Shown here piece by piece: positions 50,294 to 59,972 of a stretch of 64,000 nt of DNA. Numbering within the stretch: the first letter of the stretch is position 1; each line of letters begins with the position of its first letter. Under the pieces are notes generated by a model. The model worked only from the letters and a program-made list of their open reading frames with translations, had not been told where the DNA came from and did not search any database. Position numbers and translations under genes: made by a program. The stretch is from an uncultured bacterium (GTDB taxonomy: Bacteria > Verrucomicrobiota > Lentisphaeria > Victivallales > UBA1829). The stretch is taken from positions 1-64,000 of the forward strand of contig CASFTV010000017.1 of the NCBI GenBank assembly GCA_949297765.1. Reading direction: 5' to 3'.

Positions 50294-52107
50294 GGCGTTG
50301 TTTTCTCGTATAACCGGTATCCGTACTTGCGGAACTGTAATCGTATTTCGCCGTTTTTCAAGCGCTGTTCAAGATCTTTCCGGAATTCTTCCGCCGCGTA
50401 GTCCGGAACCAGAAAGGATTTGACCGCCGGATTTGCCGCCGCCTCCCGATGGCGGTTCAGATCTCCCGGAAGCGAATACTCCACAAACACAAAGGAGTCC
50501 GGTCCGAATCCCGGGAGAAACTCCAGAAACTGATAATCGGTCGCGAAGGGGCGGAGACGGCCGCATTGCTCCAGTTCCCGGTTCAGTCCTGGCGATCCGA
50601 TCCGGGTCTCCTGCTCCCGGTGGAGACGGCGGAAATCCGCCCGCAGAATCCCGGGAACAATCGCGGCGGCCGCTGTCACCGCAGCAAGTATTCCGAAACT
50701 CCAGCGCAGAGACGGCGTCCGCAGAATCCGGACCAGCGCGAATGCCGCTCCGCAGGCCAGAAGCGGCTGAAGCGGCATCAGATTGCGCAGATCGTAGCTG
50801 TAAAAAAGCATCCATACCAGCGTGTACGGAAGAGCCACCGCGTAAAACAGTCCGCTCCAGACCGGAACTCCGCGCGCGAAGACCAGAATCCCGATCGACA
50901 GCAGCAGCGCGCAGAGCAGCACAGGAAGACGGTCCGCATACAGATTGACAACACCGCGGAAGATCCCTCCGGAAAAGTCGACCTTGGCACGGCGCACGCT
51001 GTCGGTCGGCACTCCGGCCAGAAGCCGGCAGAGAAAAACCTTTCCGGCGGCGGCCGCAATCTCGGCGCGGTTTTTTGTCCCGTAGATTTCGCAGGTGACG
51101 GTCCGGAACGTGGATGTTTCCTTTCCCCCGGCGGCCCGGCCGGCAAAGTAGAGATAGTACGGCGCGGCAAACAGCAGCGCCAGAAGGACATAAATCCCGA
51201 GCGCTCTGCGGAATCCGCGGCCCGGCGGAAAATCCAGGATGCGGGCAAGGATCGGGAGAAGCACCAGAAACACGATCCCCGACGGTTTCGTGCATGCCGC
51301 GCAAATCGCGGCTCCGCCCGCACAGAGCGCCGTTTTCCAGCTATGCTTTTCCTGTGCGGCCAGCAGAAACCCGATGGAGGCAAAACAGTAGAATGCAGCC
51401 ATGAAGTCCACTTCTCCGCCGCCCGCGAGCGGATCGGTGTTGCGGAAAAACCAGGCTGTCAGCGGAATCGCCAGACAGAGTCCCGCCTCCCTTCTCCTTA
51501 CGGCCAGATCCATCATGATCAGCGAGATCATCGCCGGACACAGCAACGCGATTCCTTTCGGGACAAAGTTCAGCACCTCGCCGATGATCCGGTATGCGAC
51601 GGCCCAGTTGCAGGGAACCAGCTGCGGATATCCGAAGGTCCGCTGTTCGGAAAATCTCCCCTCCGTCCATGCGACGGCCCAGCGGTTCCATGAAAGCACC
51701 GAATCCCAGGACAGAAAAATGGATCCGAAAGACCGGACCGCAATCCCCAGCTGGATCAGCTGGACGCCGGCCGCCAGAAAAAACGCGGCTTTTTCCAGGG
51801 TGCTTGTTCCGGGAGGGATCGGGAGGTCTTCCAGCCATTCCGGACGTTTTCTCTCCCGGAAGTCCCGGATCAGAAAACAGATCAGAAGCCCTGTCTCCGC
51901 GAGCAGAAGAGGAAACATCGGAATTTCGTGGAATACGCCGAACGCCGAAAGCAGGAGAACAAACGCATAATTGAACAGTCCGCTCAGCACAAAGGAGAGA
52001 GGAAACACCGTCAGAGGAGATGCGGGACAGCGGAGCATCCGCAGGATCAGAAATCCCGGCAGAAAAAACAGCTGGCAGAATGCCGCAAACTGAAGCAGAA
52101 GAAGCAT
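50290..52107 (-). CDS. Polytopic membrane glycosyltransferase-like protein
   Basis: A 605-residue protein with at least 11 membrane helices, and an Asp/Trp-rich loop early on (SWDSVLSWNRWAVAWTEGRF) like the acidic loop of GT-C enzymes that use polyprenyl-phosphate sugars. ATG at 52107 follows AGAGGA inside the end of hpt. It lies directly before the GT2-GtrA fusion that would make its lipid-linked donor. Acceptor unknown. Confidence 0.75.
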   Translation of the reverse strand: MLLLLQFAAFCQLFFLPGFLILRMLRCPASPLTVFPLSFVLSGLFNYAFVLLLSAFGVFHEIPMFPLLLAETGLLICFLIRDFRERKRPEWLEDLPIPPGTSTLEKAAFFLAAGVQLIQLGIAVRSFGSIFLSWDSVLSWNRWAVAWTEGRFSEQRTFGYPQLVPCNWAVAYRIIGEVLNFVPKGIALLCPAMISLIMMDLAVRRREAGLCLAIPLTAWFFRNTDPLAGGGEVDFMAAFYCFASIGFLLAAQEKHSWKTALCAGGAAICAACTKPSGIVFLVLLPILARILDFPPGRGFRRALGIYVLLALLFAAPYYLYFAGRAAGGKETSTFRTVTCEIYGTKNRAEIAAAAGKVFLCRLLAGVPTDSVRRAKVDFSGGIFRGVVNLYADRLPVLLCALLLSIGILVFARGVPVWSGLFYAVALPYTLVWMLFYSYDLRNLMPLQPLLACGAAFALVRILRTPSLRWSFGILAAVTAAAAIVPGILRADFRRLHREQETRIGSPGLNRELEQCGRLRPFATDYQFLEFLPGFGPDSFVFVEYSLPGDLNRHREAAANPAVKSFLVPDYAAEEFRKDLEQRLKNGEIRLQFRKYGYRLYEKTTP

Positions 52108-52111
52108 TGCG

Positions 52112-52621
52112 CTAATCCTCTGTCGCGACAAACGGACGATTCCGACGGAGCCCGAAAGCGTCGTCCATTCCATACCCGTACACATAGCGGTCCGGAATGG
52201 TGAATCCGACATAGTCCGCCTGGAATTCCTGGATTCGTCCGGCGGGTTTGTCGAGGAGGACGCAGGTCCGCAGAGAAGCCGGATTCCGGAGCCGGATCCG
52301 TTCCATGATCTTCCGGAGCGTCACGGAAGAATCAAGAATGTCGTCCACCAGCAGGACATGCCGTCCCTCCAGAGGAAGGCGGAACGATTCCTCAAACGCC
52401 AGCTCCCCGCGCTGCGCGGATTTGTAGGAGGAGGCCTTGATGACGTCCAGATATGCGTCGACCCGGAGAAGGCGGAACAGATCCGCCGCGAACAGAAGCG
52501 CTCCGTTCGCAATGGCAATGACAATCAGTTCCTTTCCCCGGTAGTCTTCATTGATCCGATCCGAAAGAGCGGCAACGCGAGCTGCGATGGCGGAGGTGTC
52601 GATCAGAATGGCTTCGCTCAT
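52112..52621 (-). CDS. hpt: Hypoxanthine phosphoribosyltransferase
   Basis: A 169-residue protein with the PRPP-binding motif VLLVDDILDSSVT, an N-terminal VIAIANGALLFAADL loop, and PDRYVYGYGMDD near the end. It salvages hypoxanthine and guanine. It overlaps the preceding lipoprotein gene by ATGA and lies 4 nt before the membrane glycosyltransferase gene, so a housekeeping enzyme is embedded in an envelope operon. Confidence 0.93.
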   Translation of the reverse strand: MSEAILIDTSAIAARVAALSDRINEDYRGKELIVIAIANGALLFAADLFRLLRVDAYLDVIKASSYKSAQRGELAFEESFRLPLEGRHVLLVDDILDSSVTLRKIMERIRLRNPASLRTCVLLDKPAGRIQEFQADYVGFTIPDRYVYGYGMDDAFGLRRNRPFVATED

Positions 52622-53184
52622 GGGGCGCTCTTCACGGAGTTGAGGATGAGTTCTTTGACATTCGCTATCTGTTTGGCGATCGCCTGCTTCATCGCTTCGG
52701 CGAAGGCTTCGGCGGAGGTCCCGGAAGCCGGAACGCGCGTGGTCAGAACGCGGGAAAACAGCGGGTCCCGCCCGTCCAGCAGCGAAACGGTGTACGCCGT
52801 TGCCAGAACGGCCGATGCGGATTGCTCATCAAACTCAAACGTCAGAATATTGGCGGAAAGTTTGAATGCGGGACTCTCCTGGGTCGCGGACTGAAACGCG
52901 GCCTGTAAACTCCGCGTCATGATGCGCGACGGCGTCTGGGACCATTTGTTGTATTCATCAATGATCAGACGGCTGCCGTTCCGGCGGAGCATCTTGAACT
53001 TCGCCGGAGAGTCGGAGCGGACCGGAAGAACCTCCACCCGGAACGGAAAACGATGGAACGGTGTGCGGGCAATGTCAAACGTCCTCGTCTCCCGGATCTC
53101 CTGTTTCGGGAGATTGACGTTGAAACATCCGCAGAGGAGTCCGCCCGTCAGACAGAGGAGCAGCAATGACAAAAAAGATCTCAT
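52618..53184 (-). CDS. ABC-type transport auxiliary lipoprotein
   Basis: A 188-residue lipoprotein (lipobox LLCGC, Cys20) whose mature part matches the ABC_trans_aux/DUF330 type: RVEVLPVRSDSPA, then a FQSATQESPAFKL-LSANILTFE pattern and a C-terminal helical segment. Such lipoproteins assist Mce/Pqi/Mla lipid transporters; no such transporter lies nearby. The start overlaps the LysM gene by ATGA. Confidence 0.75.
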   Translation of the reverse strand: MRSFLSLLLLCLTGGLLCGCFNVNLPKQEIRETRTFDIARTPFHRFPFRVEVLPVRSDSPAKFKMLRRNGSRLIIDEYNKWSQTPSRIMTRSLQAAFQSATQESPAFKLSANILTFEFDEQSASAVLATAYTVSLLDGRDPLFSRVLTTRVPASGTSAEAFAEAMKQAIAKQIANVKELILNSVKSAP

Positions 53185-54233
53185 TTTTTCCCTCCCTTCG
53201 ACTCCGGCGCGGGCGGAATGACAAGAATCTGACCGATCTGCAGAAGATCCCGTCCTTTGAGAAGATCCGCATTGGCCTCCCGGATCAGACGGACCGCGGA
53301 TGCTTTCCTGTAATATTTCAATGCGATTCCGTAGAGGGTATCGCCTTTCTGCACCTGATGGCGGCGTGCGGCAGGAGCGGATTCCGGCGTCTCCTGCGCC
53401 GGGGTCTTCACGCCGCCGGCCGCGTTCGGACTTTGTGCCGCGACGCTGGCATTTTCCCATTCATCCCCGGATTTCTCCGGCGGGGTGCCGGCTGGAGTCC
53501 GTTCCTGTGGAGGAGTCTGCGCTGTTTCGGCCGACTTCGGTTTTTCCGAAGGAGTCTGTGCCGTTTCGGCGGCCGGCTTCTTTTCTCCGGCGGGAGAGGT
53601 CTTTTCCGGCTTCGGGGGTTCCGTTCCGGCGGTCTGTGCCTGAGCCTGGGTCTGGGCGGATTGACGCTCCAGATTTTTCACAGTCTGACGGAATTTTTCG
53701 CTCTCCTTTGCAAAAGATTCGATGCGTTTGCGCATTTCCTCGTTCTGGGCGCGCAGGGTGTCGTTCTGAGAGCGGAGTTTCTGGCTGTAGGCGACATACT
53801 GATCGAGAATTTTCCGGGTTTTTTCCGCTTCTGCATATGCGCGGGCGGTGTCGGCGGATTCGAACCGTTTTGAAAGCTGTTCGAAAATTTTCCGTTTGGC
53901 CGATTCAATGAATGTCCGGATGTTTTCCGCATCGGGGGAGTTGCGGTTCAGCTCCAGAAAACGCTGATAGTGATAGACCGCCTTGTAGGGATCGTCCAGG
54001 TGATCGGTGTAGAGGGCGGCCAGCTCATAATGGACCGCGGGCGAACGCGGGCATACATTGAGAAACTCTTCAAAATACTGTGCGGCTTCCTTGTAGTTGC
54101 CGGCGCTTCTGGAAGTTTCCGCCTTGACAAAAAACGGATGACTCTTTTCCTTGCCGACATAGTCGCCGCATGAGACCGTCAGAAGTGCAGCTCCGGTCAG
54201 AAGTATCAGCAGCAGCGGTTTTTTCAGATTCAT
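53181..54233 (-). CDS. Lipoprotein with TPR, coiled coil and LysM domain
   Basis: A 350-residue protein. Lipobox LLTVSCG (Cys22) is followed by TPR-like helices (about 30-110), a coiled coil (about 130-190), a long Pro/Glu/Thr-rich linker (about 195-290) and a C-terminal LysM domain (HQVQKGDTLYGIALKYYRKA). LysM binds peptidoglycan, so the protein likely links the outer membrane or another envelope machine to the wall. It is the first gene of the six-gene operon and has a promoter 27 nt upstream. Confidence 0.87.
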   Translation of the reverse strand: MNLKKPLLLILLTGAALLTVSCGDYVGKEKSHPFFVKAETSRSAGNYKEAAQYFEEFLNVCPRSPAVHYELAALYTDHLDDPYKAVYHYQRFLELNRNSPDAENIRTFIESAKRKIFEQLSKRFESADTARAYAEAEKTRKILDQYVAYSQKLRSQNDTLRAQNEEMRKRIESFAKESEKFRQTVKNLERQSAQTQAQAQTAGTEPPKPEKTSPAGEKKPAAETAQTPSEKPKSAETAQTPPQERTPAGTPPEKSGDEWENASVAAQSPNAAGGVKTPAQETPESAPAARRHQVQKGDTLYGIALKYYRKASAVRLIREANADLLKGRDLLQIGQILVIPPAPESKGGKK

Positions 54234-54259
54234 AAAAGGCTCTCCCGGTTAAGCACGGA

Positions 54260-54288
54260 AATATACAGCCGTTTTTGCAGATTATCAA
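54260..54288 (-). promoter_or_regulatory. Promoter of the LysM-hpt-queE operon
   Basis: On the minus strand TTGATA (54283-54288) and TATATT (54260-54265) are 17 bp apart. Confidence 0.65.
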
Positions 54289-54348
54289 ATCCGAAGCGGA
54301 ACGGAACCCTTGAAAACAGGGAAAACAGCCGTTCAGACCGCGGATGCT

Positions 54349-55197
54349 TCAGACCGCGCCCCTGCGTCCGGCGACCTCCGCGGCGAGACGATTTCCTTCC
54401 TCCAGCGCCTTTTCCAGCGTCGCGCCGGTCAGCCAGTGATACAGAAACGCCGCACTGAACGAATCCCCCGCGCCGACCGTGCTGACCACTTTCACGGGAA
54501 ACGCCGGGGAATGGATTGTCCGCCCGTCCGTATAGAGATCACAGCCGTCCGGCCCGAGAGTCAGAAGCACCATCCGCACATGGAAGATCCGGGCGAATTC
54601 CTTCAGATCTTCCGGAAATCCGAACATCGACGCCAGCACCGGGAATTCCTCCTCGTTCAGTTTGACGATGTCCGCCGATTCCAGCGATTCCCGGATAATC
54701 TCCTCCGTGTAGAAATGCTGACGCAGATTCACATCGTAAAAGAACGGACAGTGCAGCATTCCCCGGAGACGGCTCAGCGATGCGCGCGATTCCGGAGAAC
54801 GCTGCGCCAGCGTCCCGAAACAGAACAGATCCGCATCCCGGCAGATCTCCGGAAGAGGAATGTGGTCGTACGCCGTATCAGCGGCAAATTCATACGATGC
54901 TGTTTTGCGTTCATCCAGAGAAACGGTCACGGTCCCGGTGGGGAATTTTTCCAGCACGGCCACCGTGCCGGTATTCAGCCCGAATCCGCGGATCTGCTCC
55001 AGAGCCGACGTCCCGAGCGCATCGGTCCCGACCGCCGAAATCAGCGTTGTTTCCGCCCCCTGACGATGAAGATGCACCGCCAGATTCAGCGGAGCCCCTC
55101 CCAGACAGGGGACGCCTTCAATCACATCAAACAGAATCTCCCCGAACGAGATCACCTTCGGCGGATGATGAAAAACAGTTTTTCTTTCAGCTCCCAT
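54349..55197 (-). CDS. PfkB-family sugar kinase (fructokinase-like)
   Basis: A 282-residue protein: VISFGEILFDVIEG at the start, LGGAPLNLAVHLHRQGA and catalytic STVGAGDSFSAAF near residue 240 identify a ribokinase/PfkB sugar kinase, closest in layout to fructokinases. Specific sugar uncertain. ATG overlaps the stop of the upstream membrane gene (TGATG). Confidence 0.85.
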   Translation of the reverse strand: MGAERKTVFHHPPKVISFGEILFDVIEGVPCLGGAPLNLAVHLHRQGAETTLISAVGTDALGTSALEQIRGFGLNTGTVAVLEKFPTGTVTVSLDERKTASYEFAADTAYDHIPLPEICRDADLFCFGTLAQRSPESRASLSRLRGMLHCPFFYDVNLRQHFYTEEIIRESLESADIVKLNEEEFPVLASMFGFPEDLKEFARIFHVRMVLLTLGPDGCDLYTDGRTIHSPAFPVKVVSTVGAGDSFSAAFLYHWLTGATLEKALEEGNRLAAEVAGRRGAV

Positions 55198-56564
55198 CAC
55201 TCAAACCTTCCTTTCTTTTCAGATTGAAGTGGATGGATTTCTGTTTTCCCGGGAAACAGATGCGGAAAGATCTTTTTCAGAACCGCGTGAAGGGCAATCG
55301 CACTGAAAACGATCAGTCCCGCATCCAGAAACGGAATCCGGTAACGCATGTAGATAAAGGTCAGCGTGTGGGCAAGGAACCCTCCGGCGAATATGAATGC
55401 AAACGGAACAAATATCCTCCACTCTTTCCGGCGGATCCAGATGCCCGCTGCAGCGGTTCCATAGAGGAACAGTTCCCAGAGCGTGAATCCCCAGAACATC
55501 AGCGGAGAATGCACCCCGCGGACCGGCCAGGGACAGACAAACTGCCATCCCTTTCCCACCAGAAGACAGAAAAACTTCCATGTCCCCATTGCACGGATTT
55601 CCTCCAGAGCCTTCCCCATCATATAAGTATCCTGAAGCGCCGGTTTTCCGGAATAGGATTCCGGCAGGGAGCTGACCAGCCGGATCGTTTCCCGCCAGCC
55701 TTTGTCCTGATGATACAGAAACGCCTCTCCTGAACCGGCTTGATAGGCTTTCCCGTTTTCCTGGTTATTTCCAAGATAAAAAGTGTAGCCGCCGAAGAAC
55801 GTGGTCAGCGAGAATTTTCCGAACAGAACCTGATTCCGGATTCCGAACGGAAGCATCAGAAAAAAGAAGCAGAGACCATATAGAAGCGCGCTGCGGAAGC
55901 AGCGGAAATGGAGCAGGGAGGCTGGACGTTTTGTCTCCCGGAGCACGTCGAACGCATCCAGCAGAAACAGCAGCAGGATGCCCCCCGGGAGGAAGATCAG
56001 TCCGGTCGGCCGGGTCAGTGCCATTCCTGTTCCCGCGACAGCGAGGAGAACCGTCCTTTTCCAGCCTGCTTTCATCAGGAAGATTCGGAAGAAACAGAGA
56101 ATCCACAGCAGGAAGAGTGTTTCGGTGCAGAACTGGAGGGAGTATTCCAGAATCAGCGGATGAATATTGTAGAGAATCAGCGCGAACCAGGCGGTAAAGC
56201 GCGACGGATCTATTTTTGCTGTCGTCAGGAATATCATCCAGGATGCGAGCGTTGCCAGAACGGCCTGAAGCAGGGGATAGGCCGTTGCGGGCGGAAGGCC
56301 GGTCCGGAGCAGCAGCCCCGCAAGGAAGGAAAGCAGCGGGGAACGGTAGGCCTCAGGAAGCGGTTCTGTCCTCGGCGGTTCATAATAACGCGGCTTTTCG
56401 ATGAGCATGCGTCCATATTTGGCGAACGTCTCAGCCATTTCGGCGTACTCCCGGCCATCATTGTGGTAATAAAACGACGGCTTTTCCCGGATAAACAGAA
56501 ATCCTGCAGAAAAATGAATCAGAAACAGGGCCGTCAGAACCAGATATAAAACGGTGTTGCGCAT
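55197..56564 (-). CDS. GT39-like polytopic membrane glycosyltransferase
   Basis: A 455-residue protein with about nine membrane helices. Early HNDGREYAEMAETFAKYGR carries the acidic residues typical of the first loop in GT39/GT83 (ArnT-like) enzymes, which transfer sugar from polyprenyl-phosphate donors. Start chosen at MRNTVLYLV, after GGGGAG; the frame is open for 160 more codons upstream but that part is not protein-like and crosses the promoter. Its stop overlaps the PfkB start. Confidence 0.78.
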   Translation of the reverse strand: MRNTVLYLVLTALFLIHFSAGFLFIREKPSFYYHNDGREYAEMAETFAKYGRMLIEKPRYYEPPRTEPLPEAYRSPLLSFLAGLLLRTGLPPATAYPLLQAVLATLASWMIFLTTAKIDPSRFTAWFALILYNIHPLILEYSLQFCTETLFLLWILCFFRIFLMKAGWKRTVLLAVAGTGMALTRPTGLIFLPGGILLLFLLDAFDVLRETKRPASLLHFRCFRSALLYGLCFFFLMLPFGIRNQVLFGKFSLTTFFGGYTFYLGNNQENGKAYQAGSGEAFLYHQDKGWRETIRLVSSLPESYSGKPALQDTYMMGKALEEIRAMGTWKFFCLLVGKGWQFVCPWPVRGVHSPLMFWGFTLWELFLYGTAAAGIWIRRKEWRIFVPFAFIFAGGFLAHTLTFIYMRYRIPFLDAGLIVFSAIALHAVLKKIFPHLFPGKTEIHPLQSEKKGRFE

Positions 56565-56606
56565 GGTGTCTCCCCTTGAAAACAGTAAAAGTCCAGGAAA
56601 TTTCTC

Positions 56607-56635
56607 AATATATCCCGTTCCGCTCTTTTTTACAA
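56607..56635 (-). promoter_or_regulatory. Promoter of the GT39-PfkB pair
   Basis: On the minus strand TTGTAA (56630-56635) and TATATT (56607-56612) are 17 bp apart, about 43-71 nt upstream of the start codon. Confidence 0.55.
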
Positions 56636-56671
56636 GGTGCGGAAAAAAGAAAAATAAAAAAACGGAGCCGG

Positions 56672-56700
56672 TTGCAACCTGTTTTTTTTGGATGTAGATT
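56672..56700 (+). promoter_or_regulatory. Promoter of the NHLM-type export operon
   Basis: TTGCAA (56672-56677) and TAGATT (56695-56700) are 17 bp apart. This would start transcription near 56707, in agreement with translation starting at 56725 rather than 56701. GGTTGCAACC (56670-56679) at the -35 is a perfect short palindrome and could be an operator. Confidence 0.5.
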
Positions 56701-56724
56701 ATGGAAAACCTGGAAGGACCGCGC

Positions 56725-57777
56725 ATGAACGACGGAAACGAAAAACAGTTTTTTTCGGAAAAAGCGCTGGAAAACCTGGAAAGCGGACGGCAGAGCGAAC
56801 TTCTGACGAACACCGTCAGCTTCTGGAACTGGTTTTCCCTCGCGGCACTGACCTTTTTTCTCGCGGCGGCGCTGTACTGGGGGTTCTTCGGGACGATGAC
56901 GGAAAATGTCCGCGGACTGGGAATTACCGTCAGCGGGGGAATTGAAGCGATTGTCGCCCGGAGCAGCGGAATCATCCAGAATCTCAATATTGCGCCGGGA
57001 GAGCATGTGATCCGCAATGAAATCGTCGGCCAGCTTTCCGACAATCAGGCGTTCCACAACCTGAAACGAGCGGAAATCGAATACAAGGAGTTCCTGCGCA
57101 GAACGGAAGCCGTCTCCGGGGCGGCTCGACGGGAAAAGGAGAACGCGGACTCCGGGCTTCAGGAACTCCGGACCACATTGGAATTGAAAAAACAGGAACT
57201 GGAACTGGAGCGCCGTTTTTTTCAGGAAAACATCTGGCTCCGCTCCAACTCCGAGGGGACGGTCATAGAGATTCTCAAAGGTCCCGGCGATGCGGTGTCG
57301 GCAGGTGATACCATCGCCCTTCTGAGCCGTTCCGAACAGAAGTTCCGCAAAGTGATTGCATTTGTCCCCGTGGAAATGGGCAAGAAGGTGAAACCCGGAA
57401 TGAGCGCTTACTTCGCTCCCGGGTCCCTGAAACCCCAGGATTACGGATATGTCCGGGGGGTGGTCCGGGAAACCAGCCAGTTCGCCGTCAACAGCGATTC
57501 CATTGTGACGGAACTGAAAAACCGCGATTTTGCCGCTGCCGTTTCCAAAACCGGAGTTCAGGCGCGGCTTGTGATTGAGCTGCTGCCCGACCGGAAAACG
57601 GTCAGCGGCCTGAAATGGACCAGCCGGAACGGAACGGATATTGCGGTGGATTCCGGCACGGTCGGCCGGGTGATCATCAACACGGAATACCGTTCGCCGA
57701 TTTCGTATGTGATTCCGTTCTTCCGGGAAAAGGTGTTCGGGATCGGCCGATCGGACTTCCCGGAGGAGCGGCAATGA
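56725..57777 (+). CDS. NHLM-type bacteriocin-system membrane fusion protein
   Basis: A 350-residue HlyD-like protein with one N-terminal membrane helix (about 35-55), two lipoyl-like half-motifs (GIEAIVARSSGIIQNLNIAPG and NSEGTVIEILKGPGDAVSAG) either side of a coiled coil (about 110-165), and a beta-barrel tail. It bridges inner-membrane ABC transporters to the envelope. AAGGA lies 6 nt before the ATG used; the in-frame ATG at 56701 lacks a site and lies at the promoter. Overlaps the next gene by ATGA. Confidence 0.83.
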   Translation: MNDGNEKQFFSEKALENLESGRQSELLTNTVSFWNWFSLAALTFFLAAALYWGFFGTMTENVRGLGITVSGGIEAIVARSSGIIQNLNIAPGEHVIRNEIVGQLSDNQAFHNLKRAEIEYKEFLRRTEAVSGAARREKENADSGLQELRTTLELKKQELELERRFFQENIWLRSNSEGTVIEILKGPGDAVSAGDTIALLSRSEQKFRKVIAFVPVEMGKKVKPGMSAYFAPGSLKPQDYGYVRGVVRETSQFAVNSDSIVTELKNRDFAAAVSKTGVQARLVIELLPDRKTVSGLKWTSRNGTDIAVDSGTVGRVIINTEYRSPISYVIPFFREKVFGIGRSDFPEERQ

Positions 57778-59972
57778 AATTCTGGAAGGATCTTCTGCAC
57801 AGCCTCTCCCGGCGGAGGTGTTTCCACAAACGCTGCAAAACTCCGACCGTTCTTCAGATGGAAGCGGCGGAATGCGGAGCCGCCGCCCTTGCGATGATCC
57901 TTGCATATCACCGGTATTATGAGCCGCTGGAAAACCTGCGGATCGCCTGCGGAATTTCCCGGAACGGCAGTCTTGCGGTCAATCTGATCCGGGCCGCGAA
58001 GGAACGGGGCTTCCGGGCGAAGGGGTGCAAACTTCCCGTTGACCGGCTGACCGCTTCTCCGCTCCCGATGATTCTTTTCTGGGAATTCAATCATTTTGTG
58101 GTGCTGGAGGGACGGATCGGCGACCGGTTCTACCTCAACGATCCGGCAAAGGGGCCGTACCATCTGCCGCTGGAGGAGTTCGAACGCTCCTATACGGGGA
58201 TCGCGCTCCTGTTTGAGCCTTCGCCGGAATTTGTTCCGCACGGGAGGAGGCGCGGCGTGTTTTCGGTGCTCCTGCCGCTGCTGAAGAAGGTGCGGCTGGC
58301 GGTCGCCGTTGGTTTCTGGGCGGGATTCCTGCTGGTGATTCCGGGGCTTGCGGGGCCGACGTTCCTCAGAGTGTTTGTGGATGATGTGATGAACGACCGG
58401 CCGGAGTGGCTGTCTCCGCTTCTTCTGATCTGTCTGCTGACGCTGATTGTGGAAGCCGCGCTGGTCTGGCTGGAACATGCGGCGCTGCGGCGCGGAGAGC
58501 TGAAGCTCGCCGCGGAAAATACGCTGACCGTGCTTGTCCGCCTCATGGTTCTGCCGATGGATTTTTTCCTTCAGCGCTCGTCCGCCGATCTTCCGTCGAG
58601 AGTACGTCTGAACCGGGAGATCGCCCGGATGTTTTTTTCACAGGTCGTCGCGAATGGCGTGAAGATTTTTACGGCGCTCTTCTTTCTGATACTGATGGTC
58701 CATCTGGATCCTCTGCTTTCCTGTATTGCCGCGGGGACGGCGGTGCTGAGTTTTTTTGCACTGAGTCTGGTGGGACGCGGGACCCGGATTCTGAATCAGA
58801 GTTTTGAAATTTCTTCCGCGCGCCTTCACTCCTGTACAATGACCGGAATCGGAATGATGGAAAGTCTGCGGGCCGCGGGGAGGGAAGATGAGTATTTCGT
58901 GGAATGGAGCGGGTATCTGGCGGAATATGCGGCGAAACGGCAGAAAATGCAGTATGTCTCCACTCTGCTTTCACTGCTGCCGGTCCTGCTGCTCGGGATG
59001 AACGGGGTCCTGGTGCTGTGTGTCGGGTCGTGGCGCATCATTGAAGGGGAGATGACGCTGGGAAGCATGATGGCGTTCACCGTGCTGACCGGCGGTTTCC
59101 TGGCGCCGGTGAACCGGATCGTCATGTCGGGCGCCAAACTGCAGACCCTGAAAAACAATATGGAGCGAGTGGAGGATATCCTTCTCTGCAGTGCGACGGA
59201 ACAGCCGGCGGATCTCTCGTCCGGAGCAGTTCCGCGCGGGGGAAAACTGGAGCTGCGGGATGTGTCGTTTGGATACAGCCGTCTGGAGAAGCCGCTGATC
59301 GAACACATTTCTCTCACGCTGAATCCCGGACAGAGGATTGCTCTGGTCGGAACTTCCGGATCCGGGAAGAGCACGGTTGCAAAGCTTGCCTCGGGACTTT
59401 ATCGACCCTGGTCGGGAACGGTTCTCCTGAACGATCGTGCTCTGGCGGAGTGTTCCCGGGAGGAGGTGGTGCGGTCGATCGCCTCTGTGGATCAGAACAT
59501 CATGCTGTTTTCCGGATCGGTCGGGGAAAATCTGACCTTGTTCCAGCGGAAGAGCAACTCCTCCGGTCTTTACCGGGCGCTGCGCGACGCTTCCATCGAC
59601 CGGGAACTGGCGGAACGCGGTCCCGTTCTGGACGTTCCCGTGGGAGAGATGGGAAACAATCTTTCCGGCGGCCAGTGCCGCCGTCTGGAGCTGGCCCGCG
59701 CGCTGGCCCGCGAGACGCCGATTCTGATCCTCGACGAAGCGACCGCCTCTCTGGACTCCGTTGCGGAGGCGCAGATTGATCAGGCCATTCGCCGCCGCGG
59801 CTGTTCGTGCCTGATCGCGGCCCATCGCCTGAGCACCATCCGCGACTGCGATGAAATTCTTGTTCTCGCGCACGGAAGGATCGTCGAACGCGGCACCCAT
59901 TCCGAACTGATGGCCCGCAACGGCGAATACCGCCGTCTGATGGAGGCGGAAACGGAGGCGGAACATGTCTGA
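57774..59972 (+). CDS. NHLM-type ABC transporter with C39 peptidase domain
   Basis: A 732-residue protein. An N-terminal C39 peptidase (about 20-150) has catalytic Cys34 in QMEAAECGAAALAMI, His107 in NHFVVLEG and Asp123 in LNDPAKGP. Six membrane helices (about 155-450) and an ABC ATPase follow (Walker A GTSGSGKST, signature LSGGQCRR, Walker B LILDEATASLD). This type removes a double-glycine-like leader while exporting a ribosomal peptide. No precursor peptide gene is evident in the window. Confidence 0.9.
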   Translation: MKFWKDLLHSLSRRRCFHKRCKTPTVLQMEAAECGAAALAMILAYHRYYEPLENLRIACGISRNGSLAVNLIRAAKERGFRAKGCKLPVDRLTASPLPMILFWEFNHFVVLEGRIGDRFYLNDPAKGPYHLPLEEFERSYTGIALLFEPSPEFVPHGRRRGVFSVLLPLLKKVRLAVAVGFWAGFLLVIPGLAGPTFLRVFVDDVMNDRPEWLSPLLLICLLTLIVEAALVWLEHAALRRGELKLAAENTLTVLVRLMVLPMDFFLQRSSADLPSRVRLNREIARMFFSQVVANGVKIFTALFFLILMVHLDPLLSCIAAGTAVLSFFALSLVGRGTRILNQSFEISSARLHSCTMTGIGMMESLRAAGREDEYFVEWSGYLAEYAAKRQKMQYVSTLLSLLPVLLLGMNGVLVLCVGSWRIIEGEMTLGSMMAFTVLTGGFLAPVNRIVMSGAKLQTLKNNMERVEDILLCSATEQPADLSSGAVPRGGKLELRDVSFGYSRLEKPLIEHISLTLNPGQRIALVGTSGSGKSTVAKLASGLYRPWSGTVLLNDRALAECSREEVVRSIASVDQNIMLFSGSVGENLTLFQRKSNSSGLYRALRDASIDRELAERGPVLDVPVGEMGNNLSGGQCRRLELARALARETPILILDEATASLDSVAEAQIDQAIRRRGCSCLIAAHRLSTIRDCDEILVLAHGRIVERGTHSELMARNGEYRRLMEAETEAEHV

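Noticed and set aside
56701-56724. Start of the membrane fusion protein at 56701
   Set aside because: No ribosome-binding site and it immediately follows the predicted -10; the ATG at 56725 has AAGGA at good distance.
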